Notes: generated from the letters alone by a model not told the origin. A DNA stretch of 26,265 bases from Leptospira koniambonensis (GCF_004769555.1 NZ_RQFY01000002.1:1-26265); one strand, 5' to 3'. Shown: positions 1-9,867, counted from the first letter of the stretch. Program-made: numbers and translations.

Positions 1-498
1 AAGTAGAGCCGACTTGTATGAGATCCCCAGTTTCCTTTGGATCTCTGCCGACGTTAATACCTTCGGACTTCGAAGGTAGGCTTCTTCCAATACGTAACTA
101 AAGGTCCATAACGGTAGTTTGAATTGGTGCAATGGTGTATATGAGAGTCGCGAAGCTTGGCGGTGGCAATTCTCGCAACGGATTAGATAGCTTCTCAACC
201 CCACTCGCTTTCTGAGTTGAATCTTGCATTCAGGGCAGAACTTTGGATAAAAGGTATCTAAGAAATACTCCGTACGCTCCTGGTAGTATTTTATGTTGAT
301 CGGAAAGGAATTATAGGATGATACAAGCCCACGTAATGCACTTGTGCGCTTTGGTGCTACTATATATAGCCTTTTTGAGCGATCTTGATCGCTCCCTGTA
401 GGAAGACCAGGAATCTCCGATTTTTGAAAGTTTCGAGTCTGAACTTTCATCAGAACTCGATGACTCACTTTTGAGTTTCTAACTTTTCCATCCTGCAT
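1..498 (-). CDS. IS1595-type transposase, N-terminal part (runs off left edge)
   Basis: I read this frame by reverse-complementing the left end; it is open without a stop from the ATG at 498 to base 1 (166 codons). Residues 88-91 (CPEC) and 108-111 (CENC) form a four-cysteine zinc ribbon. It is followed by the SxTPLHQFKLPLWTF-like stretch and a helix-turn-helix ending in LGISYKSALL, the order expected for the N-terminus of IS1595-family transposases. The DDE catalytic domain would lie beyond base 1. About 85 basic residues precede the zinc ribbon, longer than usual for the family. The frame stays open upstream to about 628, but 498 is the first ATG and 450 is an alternative; neither has a clear Shine-Dalgarno. 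The XRE gene lies just upstream on the same strand. Right-end sequence (25326-26264) carries the complementary C-terminal part of a similar protein. Family call is by motif only. Confidence 0.72.
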   Translation of the reverse strand, partial: MQDGKVRNSKVSHRVLMKVQTRNFQKSEIPGLPTGSDQDRSKRLYIVAPKRTSALRGLVSSYNSFPINIKYYQERTEYFLDTFYPKFCPECKIQLRKRVGLRSYLIRCENCHRQASRLSYTPLHQFKLPLWTFSYVLEEAYLRSPKVLTSAEIQRKLGISYKSALL

Positions 499-574
499 GG
501 GACCAAGATAGATCTCTGTACCAAGTATAGTAAAGCGAAAGTCAAAGTTTAACTTTAATTGCTGATCAAAGATC

Positions 575-808
575 TTATTTGAAATCCAAAAGGTCTTTAG
601 GTTTTACACCAAGTCGAAGTGCGATTTTTACGAGGGAACTGATCGTTGAATTTGATTTTCCTCGTTCGATATCTTTGAAAGTTCCTAGTGGAATTCCATA
701 AGGACCTTCTTCCATTCCTTCCTGCGTAATATTCTTTTCGAGACGAAGTTCCCGAATCCGATTTCCGAGTTTTTTCCTCACGGATTTCTGGTAAGTCTCT
801 AAATCCAC
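575..808 (-). CDS. XRE/Cro-CI-type HTH regulator
   Basis: A 77-residue single-domain DNA-binding protein. Residues about 14-75 fit the HTH_3 fold: [17 protein letters not shown] starts helices 1-2, [12 protein letters not shown] is the classic recognition helix and turn, and [19 protein letters not shown] closes the domain. The start codon is GTG at 808 with no evident Shine-Dalgarno; an internal GTG ten codons in is possible but would cut into helix 1. No toxin or peptidase domain is attached. It is followed 76 bp downstream on the same strand by the transposase N-terminus and faces the plus-strand lipoprotein gene. The perfect palindrome 35 bp upstream is a natural candidate for its own operator. 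The role as an autorepressor of the divergent region is inference. Confidence 0.85.
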   Translation of the reverse strand: MDLETYQKSVRKKLGNRIRELRLEKNITQEGMEEGPYGIPLGTFKDIERGKSNSTISSLVKIALRLGVKPKDLLDFK

Positions 809-842
809 TGAGAAAAAGTTTAAATTAAAGTTTACAAAATTG

Positions 843-862
843 ACAGATGGTATACCATCTGT
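843..862. promoter_or_regulatory. Perfect 20-bp palindrome, candidate XRE operator
   Basis: The half-site acagatggta is followed directly by its exact reverse complement with no spacer. It lies between the divergent XRE gene (start 808) and the lipoprotein gene (start 962), and overlaps a plus-strand TTGACA (840-845) that has no convincing -10 box at 17 bp. XRE dimers commonly bind palindromes of this size. There is no U tract, so it is not a terminator. The regulator-site pairing is inferred from proximity. Confidence 0.5.
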
Positions 863-961
863 TCGTCGAATTCGAGCTAAGAGTGTGTAGAAATCGCTCT
901 TTTTTCGTGAATTCGGCTCGAATCTTCCTGAAGCAACGTGCTTTGGAACGGTCGGGTAAGA

Positions 962-1696
962 ATGTCTTTGAGAATTTACTCTTTAATTTTATGTTCTTTT
1001 ATCTGCTTTAGCTCAATCTCTTGTGCATCCACATTACAAGGGAGAGTCACGAAAACTTTTCGAGAGTCACCGAATGTAATCGAATCTTGCCTTGCCTATT
1101 TCCAAGGAAATAAGTCCTCAATGTCGGCAATACTTGCCAGTTTCGATGAAGAAGATCGCTCAAAATTATCGAGTCCAAATGAGTTACTGCCTGTTAAAGT
1201 GCCGGTCTTCACATACAACAATTTCTCTGGAAAAGGAGATCTTTACGTAAGTAACGTTTATGATGGTCGCGTGTCTTATATTTCGGAAGAAGATAAAAAC
1301 CTATCTTCAAGGGAAGTCATCGACTGGAAATGTACGGAAAGAATCAGAATCCGTATTGATGACTTGTTTGTTGAGGCCTATACCATATATATTTATTATC
1401 CTAATAATACTTCCGGCATGTTTCTTAAAATAGAAGAAGCCTCTGATCTTTATAGGAAGCTTCGAACACACACCCTGAATAGACCTGAGTTTTTAAGACA
1501 GTATCTCTATTACGGAATGGCAAATCAGCTAAACCAAAGATCTTCAAACTTTCCATTTGCTTGTTCCTTATTTAAGGAGGCGAAAGAAACTAATTCAGAG
1601 TTAGCTCGAAGATCTGAAAATAAACAATTAGTTACGGCCACTTTTAATGTAGATACTTCTCTGGCTTCCCTACAACGGCGATCTGGCTGCCTTTAG
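962..1696 (+). CDS. Exported lipoprotein of unknown function
   Basis: A 244-residue protein if the ATG at 962 is used; the frame also opens at a GTG at 938, but the earlier start would put extra polar residues before the signal peptide. From 962 the N-terminus is a short basic stretch, a hydrophobic core ([14 protein letters not shown]) and a lipobox-like ISC|A with the cysteine at residue 21, as in spirochaete lipoproteins. The mature part is mixed polar sequence with no domain I recognise; it contains a beta-like central region and a Tyr-rich helical stretch (about residues 155-190). It ends 6 bp before the nuclease gene, so the two are probably cotranscribed. Function, and whether it is an accessory or inhibitor of the neighbouring nuclease, is unknown. 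Confidence 0.7.
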   Translation: MSLRIYSLILCSFICFSSISCASTLQGRVTKTFRESPNVIESCLAYFQGNKSSMSAILASFDEEDRSKLSSPNELLPVKVPVFTYNNFSGKGDLYVSNVYDGRVSYISEEDKNLSSREVIDWKCTERIRIRIDDLFVEAYTIYIYYPNNTSGMFLKIEEASDLYRKLRTHTLNRPEFLRQYLYYGMANQLNQRSSNFPFACSLFKEAKETNSELARRSENKQLVTATFNVDTSLASLQRRSGCL

Positions 1697-1702
1697 TTCT
1701 GT

Positions 1703-2536
1703 ATGAGTAAGGTCTTCGAAAAGGTTTCCCTAATCATCGTTCTTATTTCATTATCAGGTTGCGCTTTCGATAGGAATAGTCAACGAGCAGTTAGATCGGA
1801 TCAAACAGGGACCAAGGCAGAAGGAACGAATTGTCCGTTCGGAAATCCAATGGTTACGAATTCTAAACGTTACGGAAAGATTCATATCATTCATAGAGAA
1901 GGATATACACTCGGACATAGTTCAAAGTATCGAATGGCCATTTGGGTCTGCGAAGAGATTTTATCAAAGGAGCTACTCGGAAAGGCAAAGAGAGGAAATC
2001 ACTTTAAGCCAGATCCCCTTTTACCAAAAGGAGAACGTGCCGAACTTTTGGATTATAAAAATTCAGGCTACGATAGAGGGCATTTGGCAGCGGCGGACAA
2101 CTATAGGAATGATCAGAGATTAAATGATGAGAGCTTTTATCTTTCGAATGTTGTTCCACAAAATCATTCTTTTAATGCAGGCATATGGAAGAAGCTCGAA
2201 GAGCAAATTCGATCTTGGGTTAAAACATATAACCAGGTTATCGTAATCACCATCCCAGTTTATCTCGATGACAAAAATCAATTTCTAACATTTATCGAAA
2301 AGAATAATGATCTTACTGTACCAAACCATTTTTTCAAAATACTGGTCCGCTATGAAAACGGTTTTCCCTTACTATTAGCCTTCTTAGCTGAGCACAAGAA
2401 GGTTTCAAAGATATCGTTAGAAGAACTCCTTACAACGGTTGATCTCGCAGAGGAACATACGCAATTAAATTTTCTACCTAATATACCCTATGTAGATGAA
2501 AGTTTAGAAGCTAAGGTTGGAGCTTATTGGCCCTAA
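1703..2536 (+). CDS. Lipid-anchored DNA/RNA non-specific endonuclease (NucA/EndoG type)
   Basis: A 277-residue beta-beta-alpha-metal nuclease expected to cut DNA and RNA. The signature is intact: YDRGHLAAADN with the DRGH at residues 124-127 (His127 the expected general base), and the SNVVPQNHSFNAGIWKKLE block with Asn158 as the expected Mg-binding residue and a Glu in the following helix. The N-terminal half has the GNPM...R.GY.LGHS..YRMAIWV pattern usual before DRGH. The N-terminus is a signal peptide with lipobox LSGC|A (Cys20), so the mature enzyme should be membrane-anchored outside the cytoplasm. That is notable, since many family members are secreted freely. ATG at 1703 lies 6 bp after the preceding stop. 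Roles in nutrient scavenging, degrading extracellular DNA traps or as a toxin are all possible. Confidence 0.88.
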   Translation: MSKVFEKVSLIIVLISLSGCAFDRNSQRAVRSDQTGTKAEGTNCPFGNPMVTNSKRYGKIHIIHREGYTLGHSSKYRMAIWVCEEILSKELLGKAKRGNHFKPDPLLPKGERAELLDYKNSGYDRGHLAAADNYRNDQRLNDESFYLSNVVPQNHSFNAGIWKKLEEQIRSWVKTYNQVIVITIPVYLDDKNQFLTFIEKNNDLTVPNHFFKILVRYENGFPLLLAFLAEHKKVSKISLEELLTTVDLAEEHTQLNFLPNIPYVDESLEAKVGAYWP

Positions 2537-2859
2537 AGTATATGTGCCGTCTAACTCGTTTTTTACATACTCTTTAACGGTCGTTATAATGCATCACTAA
2601 GGTGATTATTCTTTGATTCGCTTTGCTTTCATCATATCAACAATCTGTCAAATCGCCATAAAATGTATAACGTTGAAGTGAAGCATAACTTAAAAAACTT
2701 CGAAGAGCAAACGAATGCTAAAAAAATCTTATAATTTTGTGTTTTGACATAATAGTCATGAAAACTTGTGGGTAGTTGACATGGTCTTAAAAATCATGGT
2801 CCTGAGTAAGAGTATATTCCCCCTTACCCAAAGCGTAAAAAGTATGAGGAAAAACGTAG
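2537..2859. other. Intergenic region upstream of the RHS gene
   Basis: About 320 bases without a supported gene. It contains a perfect TATAAT (2730-2735) without a good -35 box, and two TTGACA hexamers (2744-2749 and 2776-2781), neither with a good -10 box at 16-18 bp. There is also a short inverted repeat tgac-ataata-gtca overlapping the first TTGACA, and two direct copies of catggtc. The RHS gene has a GAGGA Shine-Dalgarno at about 2847-2851. The region probably carries the RHS promoter, but I cannot pick one. Confidence 0.45.
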
Positions 2860-5800
2860 ATGCTTAATAAACATAAAATTAGAATATTCTTTTTCTCTGT
2901 TATTCTCACCTGCTCATTTTCATTTATCGCCTGGAATCCTTTAAGACCATTTCTTAACTATCTTACTTCGGCAATTACTGGTACTGAATCAAGTATTCCG
3001 CTTCCTCTTCCCAATATCCAAGTTGGGATAACAGGAAAACCAGCTTTTTCTTTAAATGTGCAAATTCCTCCAGGAGCGGGAGATATCGCTCCTTCAGTCG
3101 CAATCAATTATACAACTAGCGCTAATCAATCCATTGTCGGCAGAGGATGGAGCTTAAGTGGCTTTCCTAAAATTTCCAAGAATCCCGGTATGGGAATTCA
3201 TTTCGGATCTTCCGACGGATATAGTTCCAATATTTTAGGAGACCTTATATCAACAGGAAATGGCGGAGTATATAGAACTAAGATTGAATCGTTTTATAAA
3301 GCTACTTTCGACGGAACTTCCTGGGTTCTTCGTGATACTACCGGATCGATGTATGTATATGGCGGAAATAATGCAAATGGTTCTAATTCCATTATTCAAG
3401 GAGATTCTGGTCCGGTTGCTTTCTACTTAGATAAGGTGCGTGATATCTTTGGAAATGGATACGATATTACATATTTTGCTGAGACTTTGAATTCGGACGA
3501 GCCTCTTCCGAAAGAAATTAAATACTCTCGTGGAAACGCAAGGATCGTTTTCTCGTATTCAGACCGACCTACTGGTTGGAAGGATCAGGTTTTCTTCTTA
3601 ACAAATAATGCAATTCGTAAGAGAATACTAAGTCAAATTCAGGTATTTGCGAAGGATGAGAGCGGATCCGAACAGCTAGTTGAAACTTACGATTTAGAAT
3701 ATACTACATCGGATGAATATGGCCCTCTGCTTTCTTCTTTCGAAAGAGAGAATTACAAGCCAATTACCTTCAAATACAATGAAAGGACGACGAATAGTAC
3801 TGTATTAAGTTCGAGTGGAAAGACTTTCGATATTTCGTATAAAGCGATGGATCCCGGCGTTCAATCTAATTGCTCCGAAACGCAAACTGCCTGCCTTTGT
3901 TCTGCTAATGCAGCTTGCATGGCTGCTTCTTGGGGATTAGCGGGTGTCGCATGTGCTTCTGGCATTGCGAATTTTCAAGATGTCTGCACGAATGGCGTAA
4001 CTACTTCTTATGTATCACCTGCAGATACAAATGGAGATGGGGTTCCCGAAATTGTTAGAGTTTCTGGAAGCATAACAAATCAGAAATTTTCAGTAACTCC
4101 ATTGTCTGATTGGGAAAATACTTCTGACAATTCATTATCGGGTTCGAATACTTTAGTAGGAAGCCATATCGGAATCACCCTCATAGGGAGAATTCTTCCT
4201 GGAGATTATAACGCTGATGGTAAAACCGATTTCTTAGTACTCACAAACAATGGAGATCCATTAAAAGTTTATTACGGCCCTAATTTTTCTTCTACGACTT
4301 ATTCTTCTGTCGTAGCTCAAGGATTAGGTTCAACTTCTAATATACTAAAACAATTTGTCGCAGATGTAAATGGAGATGGAAAGACCGACTATATTCAGGC
4401 AGACTCAAATAATAATTTAGTAGTCTATACATCGACTGGATCTGGATTCCAAAAACTCCAAACCTTAGCGATTTCTCCTTTTGGAACAGAATTCCAGCAA
4501 TTTGTGGATTTTGATAAAAATGGAGTTCCTGATTACGTTCGAATCAATGGAACTACCTCGAAAGACCTACTCGTTACCTTTTTGGATTTTCAGAATGGGG
4601 CTTTACAGGTTTTGGAAACTACAAAAGTTTCACGAACAGATTTTGGAAAATCAGGGGATCAATTTGTTAGCGATATAAATGGAGATGGTTACTTAGATTT
4701 TGCTTTCTTTACAATGTCAGGAAGCCAAGGAACTATTTCCTATTATCCTTTTACAGGTAGAAACTTTCTGACTAATGGGGCAAGCCCACTGCAGACGATA
4801 AACGTAAACAAAGCGTATGCAAAGCAAGTATCGGGATCATCCTCAAATACCACATATGTTAATATCGATCTTTCTGGAGATGGAGTTAAAGACCAAGTTT
4901 CATACGATAGTTCCAGCGTTTCTAACTCGTTTTTTAATGTATCAATTTATGATTCCACTCAAGCCAAATATCTCACTGCAATTAAGGTCCCTTGGAATCA
5001 GGATGTATCTTCTGATTTGAATGGAGATGGAGTAGTCGATACGATTAGGGCCGATTCTACTACTGAGGAACAAACAGACTCAAATGGAGTTACAAATACT
5101 GTATCTATAACAAAATTTAAGGTAACAATTGCGAACGGATCATACCTTGAAGTTCCGATTGATCTGAATTCGTATTCTGTGACTAGCTCAGCTTCCGGTG
5201 ACTCTACTTCAATGGGATATTTTAATTGGAGAAATCCAAAGGACTTTTCAGATCTTAATATGGATGGAAAGGCGGATTTCATTCGTTATGACGCCTCCAC
5301 TTCTACTCTCTATGTTTCATATGCTAAGTTAGATTCAAACGGATACATCACGTATTCTGCGAACGGAGACGACAGCTGGTCTACGGGTGGTTACATGATG
5401 CCATTAGATGCCAATGGCGATGGAAAGCCAGAAATCCTCGGCATGAATGCGAATAAAGTAAATTTAGTTAATTCCGTTTCCAGTAGCGCTCCAGGAATTT
5501 TGACTAAGGCGAGCAGAAATTTTCCGTATGAGTCGAAGGTCGAATTACACTATATTCGCTTTGATCAAAGTTTACCCGGCGGATTACTAACTCAAATCAA
5601 GAATGGATCTTATTCATCTTCGGGCGACTTAGAATTAAATATGGAATATCAGCTCTTGAAAAACCATTCTGGAGCAATACAGCCGAATCTATATAATGCA
5701 TCTTACCCTCAATTTTTACCATTTGTTGCGGCTGATTATTTAGTTACGACTGTCTCGCAAAAAACGGGCGACAATGTCTTAGGAAAAATAAGCTATTCCT

Positions 5801-8800
5801 TTTCCGTTGCACGTTCTTATTTGAGCGGATTTAGAAATTCTTCATATATTGGTTTTCAAAAGATCATTCAAAAAAATGAAATTTCCAATGAAGTATCCGA
5901 GACTCGATACGACCCTAGTTTTATTGAAATGGCAGGTCAGCCTACATATCAATTAAGCTCAAAGAATGGAATTGCACTTTCGGAATCGACTACATCATAC
6001 AATAAATCCGCCTCATTCCTGGGTGGTGCTTTAGTTTTATCAGGCAATAATACTCAAATAAAATACCAAGCCGGTGAACCTATAAACACAATAGTAACCT
6101 CGAATACTTACGATAGCTACGGAAATGAAAGCAGTAAAAGTATAAATATAAATGGTAATACTATAATCGAGACAATCGCATATCAGAATGATTGGAATAC
6201 GGGCATAATTGGAAAGCCTACTGAGATTCAAATCAAGAATAATGGGGAGCTTATTTCTAATAAGAAGATTAGCTATTCGAATTCTCAAATGACTGAAATT
6301 AAGGAATTGGTTTCGGGTAATATTTGGAGAACATCAGGGATCCAATCTTACGATGAATATGGAAATCCAACCGTTGTACAAGAGTCAAATGGAAATATAA
6401 ATACGGTTGAATACGATCCAATCGTTCACAAATACCCTATAACAATAACGAATTCTCTTGGTCATGTTACTAAGAAAAATTACGATTATACTACCGGTTT
6501 TCTTATTTCTGCAACTAATCCGAATGGAGGAATTTCTAAAACGGAATTCGATATTTTGGGGAGAGCAGTTATCGGCTATCTTCCCGGAGAAACAGATTGG
6601 TCTGAAAAGGTTGAATATGAAAATACAGGTGATTTGGAAAATCAAATCATTCGGAAAAAATTCCGTAAGTCAACGGGTGAATCTTGGCAAGAAGAGATTT
6701 CGAATTCTGTAACTGGAGTCCTTAAGAAAAGAAGCAGCTTAACTGACGGGTTAGTATTAGTCGAAGAATCTTATCTGAATAGAGAAGGACAAACGATCAA
6801 AAAAATAGATCCTTATTTAGAAGGGGCGAGTCCCATTTCCTGGACTACTTATAGCTACAATTCTGAAGGAAATTTAACTAAATCAGAAAGGAGCGATGGA
6901 AAAGTTACGAACATTGCCTTAGATGGACTTACTAGCACGATACTCATTACAAAGAACGAAACCGAAATTGGAAAGATTGTTGAAGTTAAAGATTCATTAG
7001 GAAAGGTAATTTCAAGAACTAATCAAGGTAAAACAATTCAATTTCAATATGGATCCAATGGTAAGCTCTCTCAAATAATGGATCCTGAAAACGGAATAAC
7101 TTCGATTGAAACAAACCTTGCGGGAAAGCAAACAAAGGTAACAAATCCAAATTCAGGAACGACGACTTACACATATGATAATGCCTCGGGGAAATTACAG
7201 GAGCAAAGAAATGCTAATGGTTCCCGGGTTGTATATTCTTATGACATAATAGGAAGACCTACTCTTGTTAGAGGTATAAGTTCTAATGGAGAGAGTGTTG
7301 ATCATATCTACGAGTATGATAATGCTGAAATTTCGAACGGAATTGGGAGATTAAGTAAAGTTACCGATCCTCTCGGAACAACTGAATTCGGATATGATAT
7401 TCGAGGAAATCAAACGGAGTTGAAAAAGTATCTTTCCGAAGAAGATTTGACTCTAATCATTAAGAAAGCCTATAATCTTCAAAATCAAATAGAGCAAGTT
7501 GTTTATCCAGATGGAAGTGCCGCAAAAAATATATATTCAGCGGCCGGCTATTTATCTGGAATTACTTTGACTCCCGAAAATGGAAGTGGTTCTGATATTG
7601 TTGTAGTTCAGTATGTAGGACCAATTTTTGAAAATGGAAACTTGAAATTCCAAAGACTTCTTGGAAATGGAGTCACAACAAATGTTACTTATGACCCGAT
7701 CGAGAAACGGCCGATAAGCGTTCAGACAAGCAAGGATTCTGAAGTTTATGAAAGTGTAAATTATACTTATGATAATTTTGGAAATTATATTAAGATTGAT
7801 GATCTAAAGAATCCTACTCGAAGCCAAACTTTCATATACGATAATTTGAATCGCCTTTTATCTTCTACGGGAGTCAATGGTATTCAGGAATACCAATACT
7901 CCGATTCTGGGAAACTTTTGAAAAAGGGTAACCTGACTTATTCCTATGCGGACTCGTCACATAAAAATGCAGTTACGCAAGTTATAGGAGATATTGATAC
8001 CTATACGTATTCCTACGATCTTTCTGGAAATGTGATTAATCGCAATGGAGAGACTATCGAATATGGTCCCTTCCAAAAAGTGAAAAGTATTCATACAGAG
8101 GATCAAGGAACGATTTCTTTCGATTATGATTTCACTGGAACAAGAATTCGTAAAGTTTCACCTGTTGATGGAGCAAAAACGATTAATCTGGGGGGTCTAT
8201 ACGAAATAAATTTGATTCCTGGAAAAAAACCGAAGCATACACTTTACTTCAAAGGAGCTTACGGTGATTTGATAGGTCAATGGACGAAAACGGACGTCGA
8301 TCTTATCTCCGGAACAATTAATTCAAATTCTATAGCCGAAAAAGCCAAGCTAGCTTGGAATAATCTTGTCTGGAAAACTGGAGACATTTCACTTACAGGA
8401 ATTAAATATATTCTGTTTGAAAAAGAATCGATTATTGTCCTCCTGAGTATCTCCTTAATTTCTGCATTCTGCTTTTCCTTACTTCATATTAATCAAGGAG
8501 TTTGGAATTCCATTCTTAAATTTTCCGCTCCAATTCTGATTCTATCTATATCAAATTGCTCTGTTTTGATTCCCGGTGGCAATGGTGATCCACCTTGGGA
8601 AGAAGCGTTGATAATAGATGCCAATACTCCAGGCGTTGGAGATGGCCCAGGTCGTGTCTTTCCTGTAGAGGGCTTTATATTCTTACATCCAGATCATTTG
8701 GGATCGATCACGATGGCAACGGATGGAAATGGAAATAGAATTACTGGTGGGACACAGGCTGGAGCTTCTCACATTAGCTATGAACCTTATGGAGAAATAA

Positions 8801-9855
8801 ATCGTACAGATTCATTTGGACCAGATGTATTTAGATACAAATATACCGGTCAAGAAGAAGATAAAGAGACTGGCCTGTATTATTTTAAAGCCAGATACTA
8901 TGATCCTTTAATTGGTAGATTCCTACAAGCAGACTCGGTTATTGATGGTAATCGCCCAATGGGAATGGACTCATACATGTATACTGAAGGCAATCCACTA
9001 AGATATGTGGACCCTTCCGGACACAGTATGTTGAGTGCTTGGTTGAGTCAGAATGGATTGGGAATGTTGAATTTTAGCATTTCATTAAGTTCCTTTTTTC
9101 AGAATGCTTTTTATGTAAGCAGCCAAAGATGGAGTGCTTTCGGATTATCCGTTTTTAACTATTCTTTATTAAGCTTAGGTCAAGGAGGAAGCGCCTGGGA
9201 TAAAAGTGGACAATGGCTTGATCGTCAAGCAATTGATCCAATCGCTCACATGAGTACCCAAGAGCTGATCGTAGGCGGTATTATTTTAGCAGCCGCTATT
9301 TTCCTCGCTATAGTTGTCGGACCGGAAGTCATTGCTTGGGCCGGGAGCCTTGTAGAAGCATATGGTGCAGGAGCCGTTTTGGCAGCACAAGTCTTTGCCA
9401 GCGTAACGTTCGGAATAGCCGTAGAAATGGCAGGAGCTGCTTTTGCAGAAGTCCTTGGTTCACTATCGACTTCTTCGTTCAATAATATACATTATGACAA
9501 AAAAGCCGGTGTGGCAATGAAAGATATCGGAGCAAGTGCTGCTTCCGCTGGTGGTTTGTATGGCGGACTTGCTGATGCAGCGATGACAACAAGCCGGAAT
9601 GAAATAATCGACGCAGGAATAGATTCCGCCGATGGAACTCTTACAAGCGGTACAGTTTCGCTACCCTTACAATACGAATTCGAATTTTTTAATTATAAAT
9701 TCGTTGTATCTTCAACCGTTAATATGGATTATGCGGTAACCTCGCAAATTTACTATCCATATATGAAATCCATTTTTAATAGTGCTGCTCGGGATGCAGT
9801 ATTGACTTGCTGGGTTTATAATAAAACGGCCAAAGAATGTTCCGTAAAAAAATAG
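2860..9855 (+). CDS. Giant SpvB / FG-GAP / RHS-repeat protein with variable C-terminus
   Basis: A 2331-residue exported protein of the RHS/Tc-toxin type. Residues 6-24 are a hydrophobic signal or anchor. An SpvB/TcdB-like domain follows (about 45-330; GKPAFSLNVQIPPGAGDIAPSVAINY). Next come a Cys-rich insert (six Cys, about 340-376) and FG-GAP/VCBS-like Ca-binding repeats (D-x-NGDG types, about 389-860). YD repeats run from about 1085 to 1840, and the RHS core from HPDHLGS (His1943) to YVDPSGH (ending 2055). The 276-residue tail after the core has a strong membrane-like helix (about 2137-2157) and an Ala/Gly-rich stretch but no toxin motif I recognise. Unusually, two hydrophobic segments (about 1858-1877 and 1885-1905) lie just before the core. 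RHS shells usually encapsulate and release their C-terminal toxin by self-cleavage after the core; whether that happens here is unknown. The start has a GAGGA Shine-Dalgarno. Confidence 0.9.
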   Translation: MLNKHKIRIFFFSVILTCSFSFIAWNPLRPFLNYLTSAITGTESSIPLPLPNIQVGITGKPAFSLNVQIPPGAGDIAPSVAINYTTSANQSIVGRGWSLSGFPKISKNPGMGIHFGSSDGYSSNILGDLISTGNGGVYRTKIESFYKATFDGTSWVLRDTTGSMYVYGGNNANGSNSIIQGDSGPVAFYLDKVRDIFGNGYDITYFAETLNSDEPLPKEIKYSRGNARIVFSYSDRPTGWKDQVFFLTNNAIRKRILSQIQVFAKDESGSEQLVETYDLEYTTSDEYGPLLSSFERENYKPITFKYNERTTNSTVLSSSGKTFDISYKAMDPGVQSNCSETQTACLCSANAACMAASWGLAGVACASGIANFQDVCTNGVTTSYVSPADTNGDGVPEIVRVSGSITNQKFSVTPLSDWENTSDNSLSGSNTLVGSHIGITLIGRILPGDYNADGKTDFLVLTNNGDPLKVYYGPNFSSTTYSSVVAQGLGSTSNILKQFVADVNGDGKTDYIQADSNNNLVVYTSTGSGFQKLQTLAISPFGTEFQQFVDFDKNGVPDYVRINGTTSKDLLVTFLDFQNGALQVLETTKVSRTDFGKSGDQFVSDINGDGYLDFAFFTMSGSQGTISYYPFTGRNFLTNGASPLQTINVNKAYAKQVSGSSSNTTYVNIDLSGDGVKDQVSYDSSSVSNSFFNVSIYDSTQAKYLTAIKVPWNQDVSSDLNGDGVVDTIRADSTTEEQTDSNGVTNTVSITKFKVTIANGSYLEVPIDLNSYSVTSSASGDSTSMGYFNWRNPKDFSDLNMDGKADFIRYDASTSTLYVSYAKLDSNGYITYSANGDDSWSTGGYMMPLDANGDGKPEILGMNANKVNLVNSVSSSAPGILTKASRNFPYESKVELHYIRFDQSLPGGLLTQIKNGSYSSSGDLELNMEYQLLKNHSGAIQPNLYNASYPQFLPFVAADYLVTTVSQKTGDNVLGKISYSFSVARSYLSGFRNSSYIGFQKIIQKNEISNEVSETRYDPSFIEMAGQPTYQLSSKNGIALSESTTSYNKSASFLGGALVLSGNNTQIKYQAGEPINTIVTSNTYDSYGNESSKSININGNTIIETIAYQNDWNTGIIGKPTEIQIKNNGELISNKKISYSNSQMTEIKELVSGNIWRTSGIQSYDEYGNPTVVQESNGNINTVEYDPIVHKYPITITNSLGHVTKKNYDYTTGFLISATNPNGGISKTEFDILGRAVIGYLPGETDWSEKVEYENTGDLENQIIRKKFRKSTGESWQEEISNSVTGVLKKRSSLTDGLVLVEESYLNREGQTIKKIDPYLEGASPISWTTYSYNSEGNLTKSERSDGKVTNIALDGLTSTILITKNETEIGKIVEVKDSLGKVISRTNQGKTIQFQYGSNGKLSQIMDPENGITSIETNLAGKQTKVTNPNSGTTTYTYDNASGKLQEQRNANGSRVVYSYDIIGRPTLVRGISSNGESVDHIYEYDNAEISNGIGRLSKVTDPLGTTEFGYDIRGNQTELKKYLSEEDLTLIIKKAYNLQNQIEQVVYPDGSAAKNIYSAAGYLSGITLTPENGSGSDIVVVQYVGPIFENGNLKFQRLLGNGVTTNVTYDPIEKRPISVQTSKDSEVYESVNYTYDNFGNYIKIDDLKNPTRSQTFIYDNLNRLLSSTGVNGIQEYQYSDSGKLLKKGNLTYSYADSSHKNAVTQVIGDIDTYTYSYDLSGNVINRNGETIEYGPFQKVKSIHTEDQGTISFDYDFTGTRIRKVSPVDGAKTINLGGLYEINLIPGKKPKHTLYFKGAYGDLIGQWTKTDVDLISGTINSNSIAEKAKLAWNNLVWKTGDISLTGIKYILFEKESIIVLLSISLISAFCFSLLHINQGVWNSILKFSAPILILSISNCSVLIPGGNGDPPWEEALIIDANTPGVGDGPGRVFPVEGFIFLHPDHLGSITMATDGNGNRITGGTQAGASHISYEPYGEINRTDSFGPDVFRYKYTGQEEDKETGLYYFKARYYDPLIGRFLQADSVIDGNRPMGMDSYMYTEGNPLRYVDPSGHSMLSAWLSQNGLGMLNFSISLSSFFQNAFYVSSQRWSAFGLSVFNYSLLSLGQGGSAWDKSGQWLDRQAIDPIAHMSTQELIVGGIILAAAIFLAIVVGPEVIAWAGSLVEAYGAGAVLAAQVFASVTFGIAVEMAGAAFAEVLGSLSTSSFNNIHYDKKAGVAMKDIGASAASAGGLYGGLADAAMTTSRNEIIDAGIDSADGTLTSGTVSLPLQYEFEFFNYKFVVSSTVNMDYAVTSQIYYPYMKSIFNSAARDAVLTCWVYNKTAKECSVKK

Positions 9856-9867
9856 AATCTGAATTTT

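Noticed and set aside
575..808. XRE gene as the antitoxin of a toxin-antitoxin pair
   Set aside because: No toxin-like partner is adjacent on the same strand; the neighbour is a transposase fragment.
2744..2781. Two TTGACA hexamers as the RHS promoter
   Set aside because: Neither has an acceptable -10 box at 16-18 bp, so no specific promoter is called.
4024..5440. CRISPR-like or satellite repeat array in the RHS gene
   Set aside because: The recurring aatggagatgg-type units are degenerate codons for NGDG Ca-binding loops, irregularly spaced and in frame.
4481..6712. Several 60-95-codon reading frames on both strands inside the RHS gene
   Set aside because: They lie wholly inside a strongly supported 2331-codon gene, lack ribosome-binding sites and have no domain-like features.
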